Of a stretch of DNA of 5,523 nt, positions 1-5,446 are shown piece after piece. The stretch's first letter is position 1. Every line of letters begins with the position of its first letter. A program made the position numbers and the translations under genes. The notes below the pieces were generated by a model. It searched no databases and was not told where the DNA came from. It was given only the letters and a program-made list of their open reading frames with translations. Source of the DNA: Thermoplasmatota archaeon (GTDB lineage: Archaea; Thermoplasmatota; E2; DHVEG-1); contig JAHJFH010000275.1 of the NCBI GenBank assembly GCA_018824925.1, positions 1-5,523 of the forward strand, given 5' to 3'.

Positions 1-698
1 AAGCTTATTGCAGGAGGTGTTGTATCAAGAGTTATACTTTTTGTTGTTGTACTGTTTATGTTAAATGCTTTATCACGGATAGTAACATTATAATAATATT
101 TACCATCATCATCTAGTACTTTCTCAGGTGTGGCATCGATATTTATCCCTTGCTGATAATATGATGCCCAGCATAATTCAGAACAATACCACCATGTAGC
201 ATAAGGATCTATGGGATCATCTGGATCAAAATTTGCATGCCAACTATCATACACCGTATGATTTTTATATGGGTTCTGGTAGGCGCATCCTAATTGTGAC
301 AATGCAAAACGCACTGCTTCACGGCGTTCCAAATTTGTTGCATTATGTATTGTTGCACAGGAGAAATTACAGAAAAATATATTTAACCATAATTTTGAAT
401 GAATCTGAACACCATCTAGATAGGAAATTTTCTGAAAAATTGTATAATTCCCCGCCTCAATATACAGATGCCCCCCTAAACTAAGTATTACATGATCATT
501 TGAATACCCTGGATTAAAAGGGACATCAAACAAGTGTTTCCATATGGGGCGCATATCCATAAATAATAAATTGCCTATGGAAATTCCAAATTGTTGCCCA
601 CCATCAGCGGAATCTGAACTAGAATAGCCCGCACATGACCTACAGAGTATTATACCAGTTATAAGAATGACCGTTACCGCCAATAACTGTTTATGCAT
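1..698 (-). CDS. Secreted permuted papain-like (YiiX/YaeF-type) hydrolase with Ig-like repeat, partial at 3' end
   Basis: The reading frame is open from ATG (complement of 696-698) to the window edge: 232 codons with no stop, so the C-terminus is missing. Residues 1-24 look like a signal peptide (MHKQLL, a hydrophobic run, then a small-residue site near CAG). Residues 38-185 match the permuted NlpC/P60-papain layout of YiiX/YaeF: a GNLLFMD opening strand, NDHVILSLGG with the likely catalytic His69, IEAG at 80-83, a REAVRFALSQLG helix at 127-137, and WYCSELCWASYYQ with the likely nucleophile Cys172. From about 190 the chain changes to a bacterial Ig-like repeat ending DTTPPAIS (YYYNVTIRD, then the DTTPP linker typical of tandem repeats), so more repeats or an anchor probably follow. 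Six N-x-S/T sequons (84, 111, 119, 146, 204, 215) fit a glycosylated surface protein. Fold and export are well supported; the bond it cleaves (peptide, amide or lipid ester) is unknown. Confidence 0.8.
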   Translation of the reverse strand, partial: MHKQLLAVTVILITGIILCRSCAGYSSSDSADGGQQFGISIGNLLFMDMRPIWKHLFDVPFNPGYSNDHVILSLGGHLYIEAGNYTIFQKISYLDGVQIHSKLWLNIFFCNFSCATIHNATNLERREAVRFALSQLGCAYQNPYKNHTVYDSWHANFDPDDPIDPYATWWYCSELCWASYYQQGINIDATPEKVLDDDGKYYYNVTIRDKAFNINSTTTKSITLDTTPPAIS

Positions 699-717
699 TG
701 AACATTCCCTTAATAAT

Positions 718-727
718 AAATATAAAA
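718..727 (-). promoter_or_regulatory. TATA box of the permuted papain-like hydrolase gene
   Basis: On the minus strand this reads TTTTATATTT, centred about 25 bases before the ATG at 698. Archaeal initiation about 25 bases downstream would fall on the start codon itself, so the mRNA would be leaderless. There is no good Shine-Dalgarno sequence, only AGGGA about 7 bases upstream. Confidence 0.5.
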
Positions 728-767
728 TATCCTTTAAATAAATTTTCCAAAGAAATGTAAAAAAGGA

Positions 768-835
768 AACCAAGGAACCCTCAGAGATACGAGTTGAAGG
801 CTGGTCTAAAACCCGTTCCCTTAAGGCCCCAGTTT
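768..835. other. GC-richer island in the divergent intergenic region
   Basis: Bases 699-995 separate two divergent genes and contain no plausible open reading frame. Most of the stretch is very A/T-rich, but 768-835 is about 50 % G+C by hand count. It contains an imperfect 7-bp pairing (798-804 with 829-835, two G-T pairs) and the palindrome CCTTAAGG at 819-826. No tRNA, C/D-box or H/ACA features were recognised. It may be a small RNA or a regulatory site; the evidence is compositional only. Confidence 0.2.
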
Positions 836-959
836 CATGTTAATTATCTGTAAAAACCATTATATATACTTACGGTGACAAACTGCCATTTCAAAAAAAA
901 TAACACCACCAAAATTATTATAATATCGCAATTATATTTAGTATTTTGAAACCTAATAA

Positions 960-969
960 TTTTTAAATA
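960..969 (+). promoter_or_regulatory. TATA box of the mpgP-like gene
   Basis: TTTTTAAATA centred about 31 bases before the ATG at 996, with the purine-rich GAAACC upstream as a possible BRE. Predicted initiation is near 990, giving a leader of only a few bases. The sequence before the ATG (CATAACCACAAACC) has no Shine-Dalgarno motif, in line with leaderless translation. Confidence 0.5.
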
Positions 970-995
970 CCTCCGAAATTCCATAACCACAAACC

Positions 996-1781
996 ATGCA
1001 AAAAAACATCATTTTCACAGACCTTGATGGTACACTCCTTGAGCACCATACCTACTCATTTGATGCAGCACAACCAGCATTACATCAAATTAAAAAATAT
1101 AACATCCCCCTCATATTCTGTACCAGTAAAACAAAAGCAGAAATACTCTATTGGCAACAAAAAATCGGTAACACCCATCCATTTATATCGGAAAATGGTG
1201 GCGGTATCTATATACCTCATCAATATTTTGATTTTAACTATACCTGTGATGCAACATACAATGGCTATAATCTTATCAAGTTCGGTATTTCCTATCAACA
1301 GCTCATCCAAGCGGCTGTAGCATTAAAAAAACAATTCAAAATCACGAGTTTTGCCGAGATGAGTACTACCGAAATATCAGAAGACACAGGATTGCCACTT
1401 GAGCAAGCCGCTTTAGCTAAACAACGGGATTTTGAACTCCCATTGAAATTTCTAGAAGCTGATCAAACTAATGACATTCTTTCAGCGATAAAAAAAATGG
1501 ACCTATTTGTCATGTCAGGTGGTCGCTATCATCATATCATGGGTCATCATAACAAGGGAACGGCTGTTAGAAGACTACTGCAATTATATTCAAAAAAATA
1601 TCCATCTTTCAAATCGATAGCTCTGGGTGATTCACAAAATGATTTAAGTATGTTAGATGAGGTGGATATTCCTATAGTTGTCCAACGACCTGATGGCAGT
1701 TATATTTCATCAAAATATCAGCAAGCACCAGGAATAGGGCCACAGGGATGGTGTTCCGCCGTTACCGATCTAATAAAATAA
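996..1781 (+). CDS. mpgP: Mannosyl-3-phosphoglycerate phosphatase-like HAD phosphatase
   Basis: A 261-residue protein of the HAD IIB (Cof/MPGP) type. Motif I is TDLDGTLL, with nucleophile Asp9 and acid/base Asp11. Motif II is FCTSKTKAE (Thr43/Ser44), motif III is Lys187 in HHNKGTAV, and motif IV is GDSQNDLSML (211-220), whose Asp212 and Asp216 bind Mg. Family-specific signatures are SENGGGIY (65-72), the cap segment TGLPLEQAALAKQRD (131-145), RYHHIMG (177-183) and GPQGW near the C-terminus. Family members remove phosphate from mannosyl-3-phosphoglycerate to give the compatible solute mannosylglycerate; some relatives act on the glucosyl analogue. Length is normal, and the start fits because motif I lies directly after it, as in relatives. 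No mannosyl-3-phosphoglycerate synthase lies nearby, so the substrate is inferred from the family. The gene ends exactly where pcm ends on the other strand. Confidence 0.85.
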   Translation: MQKNIIFTDLDGTLLEHHTYSFDAAQPALHQIKKYNIPLIFCTSKTKAEILYWQQKIGNTHPFISENGGGIYIPHQYFDFNYTCDATYNGYNLIKFGISYQQLIQAAVALKKQFKITSFAEMSTTEISEDTGLPLEQAALAKQRDFELPLKFLEADQTNDILSAIKKMDLFVMSGGRYHHIMGHHNKGTAVRRLLQLYSKKYPSFKSIALGDSQNDLSMLDEVDIPIVVQRPDGSYISSKYQQAPGIGPQGWCSAVTDLIK

Positions 1782-1788
1782 TTATTTT
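1775..1788. terminator. Palindromic A/T junction of convergent stop codons, likely bidirectional terminator
   Basis: AAAATAATTATTTT is a perfect 14-base palindrome centred between bases 1781 and 1782, exactly where the TAA of the mpgP-like gene abuts the TAA of pcm. Read on the plus strand it leads into TTATTTTTG; on the minus strand into TTATTTTATT. Oligo-T runs are the usual archaeal termination signal, so one short site could serve both transcripts. The function is inferred. Confidence 0.45.
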
Positions 1789-2426
1789 TGATGCCCATAT
1801 TTTCCTAATAAAGGAACAAAAGCACATCCACCAAAATTTCTTTTTTGAAATTTCTTACCATGTTTTTCGTATAACATCAAAGTACAGATCATGTCTCCTT
1901 CAGGGACTAAAAGTTTTCCCATGTTCTTAAGCTGATCAAATAACGGTGGTGGAGTCCTTGGAGCAGCGCAGGTAATATAGATTCGATCGTAAGGAGCATA
2001 TTTAGGTAATCCCTCAGAACCATCGCCGATTATTACCGTAACATTAGCTATTTTTGCTCGTGATATATTCTCTTTGGCCATTTGGGCTAATGTTTCGATA
2101 CGTTCAATGGTATAAACATGACCTTTTTCACCAACTATTGATGCAGTGATTGCAGCATGATATCCAGATCCTGATCCTATTTCAAGCACATGTAGACCTG
2201 TATGTAGATCGAGGGTTTCACTCATAATGGCTACCATATGCGGGGCAGATATTGTTTGTCCTTTGCCAATTTGAAGAGGGGTATCGACATAGGCACTTTG
2301 TTTAAGATCCAGTGGAACAAAAAGTTCTCTTGGAATTTTTATAAATGCATTCTCAACCGAGAGTGATTTAATATATCCATTTTGTTTTAAATGAGAAACT
2401 AAACGTTTTTGCGGTTCCTCGAACAT
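1782..2426 (-). CDS. pcm: Protein-L-isoaspartate O-methyltransferase
   Basis: A 214-residue protein with all PIMT landmarks in order: IPRELFVP (31-38), AYVDTPLQIGKGQTISAPHM (45-64) with the family's conserved active-site Ser60, SAM-binding motif I LEIGSGSGYHAA (81-92), VYTIERIETLA (104-114), VIIGDGSEGLP (131-141), YDRIYITCAAP (146-156) and the closing FVPLLGKYG (203-211). The enzyme methylates L-isoaspartyl residues of age-damaged proteins with S-adenosylmethionine, starting their repair in the cytosol. Length is typical for the archaeal and bacterial enzyme. The gene lies 52 bases downstream of the flavoprotein gene on the same strand and may be cotranscribed, but it also has its own TATA-like box. 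It shares a convergent zero-base junction with the mpgP-like gene. The start is supported by the family's typical short N-terminus and the promoter position. Confidence 0.95.
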   Translation of the reverse strand: MFEEPQKRLVSHLKQNGYIKSLSVENAFIKIPRELFVPLDLKQSAYVDTPLQIGKGQTISAPHMVAIMSETLDLHTGLHVLEIGSGSGYHAAITASIVGEKGHVYTIERIETLAQMAKENISRAKIANVTVIIGDGSEGLPKYAPYDRIYITCAAPRTPPPLFDQLKNMGKLLVPEGDMICTLMLYEKHGKKFQKRNFGGCAFVPLLGKYGHQK

Positions 2427-2451
2427 ATATTTTATTAATCACTTATTTCTG

Positions 2452-2457
2452 TTTAAA
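2452..2457 (-). promoter_or_regulatory. Possible internal TATA box for pcm
   Basis: TTTAAA on the minus strand, inside the 52-base gap after the flavoprotein stop codon and about 28 bases from the pcm ATG. Initiation about 26 bases downstream would fall at 2428, giving a leaderless pcm mRNA. A six-base A/T match in A/T-rich DNA is weak evidence; the spacing is what supports it. Confidence 0.35.
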
Positions 2458-2478
2458 TTCTTTCATTCAAAACATGGA

Positions 2479-3516
2479 TTAAGTTCTATTCAAAAGAGTT
2501 ATTTTTTCAATAACCCATTTTGTTACAGCAGGAATCAAACCAGGAAACACAAATCTTGGAAGGGCGATTATCCCATTTTTGGGACCTAGACTTATAACTA
2601 ATACTGTAGGGATTGTATGATATTTTTTCAGGGGTTTATTGTCAATTTGTTGAATGATATTATGGTATAAATACCGGGCATGGCGTTCAGCATTTAGTGC
2701 GGTTTTTTCTTCAGCAATATTGGTGATATCACCGCCAACAAAAATGTTGGGATACTCCTTTAACTGGAAGTATTCATTAACAACTAACGTGTGTTTATCA
2801 GTGATTATTTGAGAAGAAAAATTTTTCATTGTTAAGGTTGGGGGTGAGACTCCTGCACACCAAATTCCAAGATCCATTGGAATACGTAACCCTTTTTGTG
2901 TTATGCAGCTGTTATTATTTATTGACTGTATTTTTTCATTAAATAGAATTGTGATACCATGTTTAGTGAGAAAGTGTTGGGCATATCGTGATGCAAATGG
3001 GGGAGTTCTTTCAAGGAGTTTTGAGTGGGGATGTACAAGCGTTATTTGTTTGTCATGATAGGTGATTGCGAGTTCTGCTGCGACTTCAACACCGACAATT
3101 CCACCGCCGATGATTATCAGGTGTTTACAGTGATTGATTTCTTTTACGATTTGTTGTATAGATGACCCATGTTTAATAGTAAATATATTGGGTTCTTCCG
3201 GGAATGGTTGTTGATAGGTGGAACCGGGACAGATGATGAGGTAATTATAGTTGTAGCTGTGGTTTGTTGTTTTGATGTAATGGGGGGTGATGGCAAGGAT
3301 TTCTTCTGTTTTTATGGTGATATGAGGTAGAAAGTCTGAATATTTTCGTATGTATCTAGTATTTTTATTATTTGGGTGAAGTAGTTTTGGTAAGGATGGT
3401 GTGTATTCAAAATAGGGTTTTTTATCTATGAGTATGGTTTCTAGATTGTGATGGCGATCTAAGTATGTGGCGAGGGTGGATCCACAGAAGCCTCCGCCGA
3501 GTATTATAATTCTCAT
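2479..3516 (-). CDS. NDH-2/AIF-like FAD-dependent pyridine nucleotide oxidoreductase
   Basis: A 345-residue two-dinucleotide-domain flavoprotein. The FAD Rossmann motif is at the extreme N-terminus (IILGGGFCGSTLA, 4-16), followed by ILIDKKPYFEYTPSLPKLL (28-46), as in AIF/FSP1-like and NDH-2-like enzymes. Next come the LIICPGS strand (93-99), the NAD(P)H Rossmann motif IIIGGGIVGVEVAAELA (134-150), WCAGVSP (219-225) and the second FAD motif NIFVGGDI (257-264). The C-terminal RFVFPGLIPAVTKW (321-334) may be an amphipathic membrane-contact segment; there is no transmembrane helix. The redox-active CxxxxC of disulfide reductases is absent, which argues for direct transfer from NAD(P)H to a quinone or other small acceptor. 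Substrate and acceptor are not determinable. The ATG is supported by the immediate glycine-rich motif and a TATA box 35 bases upstream. The coding strand is strikingly G-poor and C-rich in its 5' half. pcm follows on the same strand. Confidence 0.85.
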   Translation of the reverse strand: MRIIILGGGFCGSTLATYLDRHHNLETILIDKKPYFEYTPSLPKLLHPNNKNTRYIRKYSDFLPHITIKTEEILAITPHYIKTTNHSYNYNYLIICPGSTYQQPFPEEPNIFTIKHGSSIQQIVKEINHCKHLIIIGGGIVGVEVAAELAITYHDKQITLVHPHSKLLERTPPFASRYAQHFLTKHGITILFNEKIQSINNNSCITQKGLRIPMDLGIWCAGVSPPTLTMKNFSSQIITDKHTLVVNEYFQLKEYPNIFVGGDITNIAEEKTALNAERHARYLYHNIIQQIDNKPLKKYHTIPTVLVISLGPKNGIIALPRFVFPGLIPAVTKWVIEKITLLNRT

Positions 3517-3547
3517 AGTGCGTTGAAATTGGTTTAATTCGTTTGCG

Positions 3548-3555
3548 TTTAAAAA
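3548..3555 (-). promoter_or_regulatory. TATA box of the flavoprotein gene
   Basis: Minus-strand TTTTTAAA, centred about 35 bases before the ATG at 3516. Predicted initiation near 3525 would leave a leader of roughly nine bases without a Shine-Dalgarno sequence. An independent promoter here suggests the flavoprotein is not simply read through from the metalloprotease gene across the hairpin element. Confidence 0.45.
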
Positions 3556-3669
3556 GGGATTGTTTGTTTTTGGTTTATCCTTTACTCATGGTTGAGATAG
3601 ATATGACTGAGATGTGTTTCTATTGATTTTTTGTTCTTGCAAAGGTTTTTTTTATAACTCTATGAGGGT

Positions 3670-3746
3670 TTATAAGCTGAGGCCGAAAATACTGCGTGGA
3701 CCGAAGTGAAACGTAGGAGCCGCAGATGAGAGGCCTCAGCTTATAA
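3670..3746. repeat. 77-base element with perfect 15-bp inverted ends; structured RNA or mobile-repeat candidate
   Basis: TTATAAGCTGAGGCC (3670-3684) is the exact reverse complement of 3732-3746. Inside, CTGCG (3692-3696) pairs with CGCAG (3721-3725). The intervening loop, GAAAATA against ATGAGA, begins with G-A and A-G juxtapositions next to the GGCC stem, as in many folded RNAs. The apical part, 3697-3720, includes CCGAAGTGAAACG. The element is clearly GC-richer than the A/T-rich DNA around it and lies between the stop of the metalloprotease and the promoter of the flavoprotein. TTATAA at each end is itself palindromic, so it could instead be a target duplication around a 65-base core (3676-3740) with 9-bp inverted ends. 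It is not a known riboswitch or C/D RNA that I recognise. The inverted repeat is certain; its role is unknown. Confidence 0.75.
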
Positions 3747-3766
3747 TAATTTCTTTTGAAATTATT
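3745..3766. terminator. 9-bp perfect hairpin after the metalloprotease stop codon
   Basis: AATAATTTC (3745-3753) and GAAATTATT (3758-3766) form a perfect stem closed by a TTTT loop (AAAA on the minus strand), seven bases past the metalloprotease TAA. It overlaps the large inverted repeat by two bases. On the minus strand it is not followed by a T-run, so it is not a classic intrinsic terminator. It may mark the 3' end of the metalloprotease mRNA or protect it. The structure is visible; the function is inferred. Confidence 0.4.
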
Positions 3767-3773
3767 GAAATAG

Positions 3774-5240
3774 TTACTGATGCTGAAACGCGCGTAGATC
3801 CATTCGCTCCCAATCATTATAATCCAGAGAACTTGGATTGGAACCGTCGGAATAATCCACCGTGTAATACATATATCCATAATTCATGCAACTACGATAT
3901 GGGCGATACACCCACCACATAATTTGCCAGGGATACATTGCATCACGACTATGCCCAGGAATCGGTGAGAAATCAAGGGTATGTCCTAACTCATGCATGT
4001 AGGCACTGGCATATACTTCATCGCGGTTGAGAAGAAGTTGATCTGCTTTTTTATCATGTCCGCGGCTTGTGATATAGAACCGGTTATCACCAAAAACAGC
4101 ACCAGCGACATCAGTATGACCATGGATAACTATCCCATAGTGAAAGACTCCTCTTCGCCAGGTGGTTGATCCATGGTAGAAGTAATCATTATAGATATCC
4201 TGAAGATCATCCCTATTACATTCTTCATCATAAGGGATCATTTCACCGCCACCCATACAACCATCATCCAGATGGAAGACCACGTTTTGCCGATCAAAAG
4301 CAGTAAATAATAATTCCTTAGACCCCTCGGGGAGGAGATTTATCTCTCCATTGGGTCCTTCGCTCATTTGATCAAGTTCAGTATAGATATCAATTCTATA
4401 GGGATCTGATTTCCATTCTGAAACCAGGTATTCCTCATAATTATTAAGACCATCGACATCTGAATCTAGGGAATTGTGCGAGTTATAGATCATTGGATCA
4501 TAGCCCCATTTCCATTCCCATTCAATAGGGATATTATCATTATCCACATCCATCCCAAGATTTGAAATCATGGGATCCGTGCCATACTGGTTTACCTCTA
4601 TCCAATAGGGGATCATATCATTATCATAGTCTGTTTGGTAGATGTTAAACCAGAGTTCACAATCTCGATTTCTTGTATAGATCGTGCCATCATCACAACC
4701 ATTAAGGCGCCCATAGCCACTGGCATCTTGAAGACTATCATCACCGGTCCAATGCCCATCTCTTATACTATATATTAGTTCAACATCATAGCTATCATCA
4801 CCGATACCGCCATCCGGACTGACATCACATAATCGATCAGCGGAAAAAAGTTCATCCCGTGCATCCCATAGCTGTATTTTTATTTCAACAAATTCCTCGG
4901 TATCCGGCACATCAACAGTAGCTGTCCACCCCATATCATACAAATATTTAGTATTATCCCAAACAGGGCTAATACTTTCCTCATTGTTGATAGATATTTT
5001 CCCATAAAAATCAGGAGCTGTAAGTATGTCAATGAACTCTTTCTTATGGAGTTGTTTATCCTGCTTTTCTAAAGATCGAATCGTATCAATCTCAACCGTT
5101 ACTGCGATATCCACCAATGGATCAAAATCTTCATCACCAATGATTGAGGATTGATGACTGGCAATAACCGTGGTCATTGAGGTAATGCCAAGAAAAATAA
5201 GTAATATAGAACTGATGATTTTTTTATCTCGTATATTCAT
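3774..5240 (-). CDS. Secreted metzincin-like zinc metalloprotease with C2-like domain and Ca-binding repeats
   Basis: A 488-residue exported protein. Residues 1-27 form a signal peptide (MNIRDKK, then a hydrophobic run ending VIAS). Residues about 43-200 resemble a C2-like, acidic beta domain (FYGKISI, WTATVDVPD, EIKIQLWDARDE, YGRLNGCDDGTIY). Residues 204-270 carry thrombospondin-type-3-like Ca-binding repeats: DYDNDMIPYWIE, DVDNDNIPIEWE and DSDVDGLNNYEE. The protease domain follows: RRGVFHYGIVIHG (362-374), the zinc helix YMHELGHTLDF (414-424; His416, Glu417, His420) and the Met-turn SCMNY (450-454), then DYSDG and DYNDW. The glycine and third ligand of canonical HExxHxxGxxH are not in place: Asp423 stands where glycine is expected and Pro426 where the third ligand is expected. 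His430 is a possible substitute. Six cysteines could form disulfides. It likely digests extracellular protein; the specificity is unknown. The start fits the signal peptide, an SD-like AAGGGG and the upstream TATA box. Confidence 0.85.
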   Translation of the reverse strand: MNIRDKKIISSILLIFLGITSMTTVIASHQSSIIGDEDFDPLVDIAVTVEIDTIRSLEKQDKQLHKKEFIDILTAPDFYGKISINNEESISPVWDNTKYLYDMGWTATVDVPDTEEFVEIKIQLWDARDELFSADRLCDVSPDGGIGDDSYDVELIYSIRDGHWTGDDSLQDASGYGRLNGCDDGTIYTRNRDCELWFNIYQTDYDNDMIPYWIEVNQYGTDPMISNLGMDVDNDNIPIEWEWKWGYDPMIYNSHNSLDSDVDGLNNYEEYLVSEWKSDPYRIDIYTELDQMSEGPNGEINLLPEGSKELLFTAFDRQNVVFHLDDGCMGGGEMIPYDEECNRDDLQDIYNDYFYHGSTTWRRGVFHYGIVIHGHTDVAGAVFGDNRFYITSRGHDKKADQLLLNRDEVYASAYMHELGHTLDFSPIPGHSRDAMYPWQIMWWVYRPYRSCMNYGYMYYTVDYSDGSNPSSLDYNDWERMDLRAFQHQ

Positions 5241-5250
5241 GGTTAAAAAT

Positions 5251-5256
5251 CCCCTT
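5251..5256 (-). promoter_or_regulatory. Shine-Dalgarno-like site of the metalloprotease gene
   Basis: Minus-strand AAGGGG, ten bases before the ATG at 5240 and inside a predicted leader of about 19 bases. It is the clearest ribosome-binding-like sequence in the window. Most other genes here appear leaderless, so this secreted protein may use a different initiation mode. Confidence 0.35.
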
Positions 5257-5280
5257 ACTGATAAAAATAATTCTAATGTC

Positions 5281-5290
5281 TTATATATAA
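5281..5290 (-). promoter_or_regulatory. TATA box of the metalloprotease gene
   Basis: TTATATATAA is self-complementary. Its centre lies about 45 bases from the ATG at 5240, so minus-strand initiation is predicted near 5260, leaving a short leader with the SD-like site. It is a strong match to the archaeal TATA consensus, although the surrounding DNA is also A/T-rich. Confidence 0.5.
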
Positions 5291-5351
5291 TTTTGTATTG
5301 CTACCTTATTTTTTATTATTTTAAAGGAAATAAATTGTATGCCGCGTCAAT

Positions 5352-5376
5352 AGTATTTTATATACTATAAAATATT
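5352..5376. repeat. A/T inverted repeat in the divergent promoter region
   Basis: TATTTTATA (5354-5362) and TATAAAATA (5366-5374) are perfect reverse complements around a three-base centre. The pairing extends by a G-T and an A-T pair to 5352-5376. It lies between the metalloprotease promoter and the promoter of the gene beginning at 5466. It could be a regulator site, paired TATA elements or chance in A/T-rich DNA. Confidence 0.35.
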
Positions 5377-5437
5377 CATAGCTGTATACGGTGCGAGATG
5401 GGATGCAATATGAATCATTATTACATTACAAATTATG

Positions 5438-5446
5438 TTTATAATC
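5438..5446 (+). promoter_or_regulatory. TATA box of the right-edge gene
   Basis: TTTATAATC centred near 5442. Initiation about 25 bases downstream falls on the ATG at 5466, again predicting a leaderless mRNA. Its spacing is the main support for the partial gene that follows. Confidence 0.35.

Noticed and set aside
1..6. Window begins with AAGCTT, a HindIII site
   Set aside because: It could mark a clone boundary, but it is as easily chance. It continues the coding frame smoothly and says nothing about biology.
19..23. A lipobox in the N-terminus of the permuted papain-like hydrolase (Cys19 or Cys23)
   Set aside because: These are residue numbers in the protein. The residues before each cysteine (IIL and CRS) do not fit a lipobox, so an ordinary signal peptidase site near CAG is more likely.
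233..484. Open frame of 83 codons on the plus strand
   Set aside because: It lies antisense to the permuted papain-like hydrolase, whose catalytic motifs cover the same bases. The plus-strand product has no recognisable features.
1024..1320. Overlapping open frames on both strands inside the phosphatase gene, 1024-1320 plus and 1080-1310 minus
   Set aside because: They are shadows of the mpgP-like gene, which carries all four HAD motifs in its own frame.
3590..3620. TGAGATAGATATGACTGAGATG as a possible C/D-box guide RNA
   Set aside because: It contains CTGA and TGA words but no full RTGATGA C box with a D box at suitable spacing, and no closing stem.
3670..3746. The hairpin element as an intrinsic terminator of the metalloprotease
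   Set aside because: No T-run follows the stem on the minus strand, and the loop region is too long and structured for a simple terminator. A termination role is not excluded but is not the best reading.
3620..3880. Open frame of 86 codons on the minus strand across the hairpin element
   Set aside because: It overlaps the metalloprotease C-terminus in another frame and translates straight through both arms of the inverted repeat. This is an accidental frame, not a gene.
5170..5370. Open frame of 66 codons on the plus strand in the metalloprotease promoter region
   Set aside because: It is antisense to the signal peptide and then runs through A/T-rich promoter DNA. The Phe/Ile/Tyr-rich product is what random A/T-rich sequence gives.
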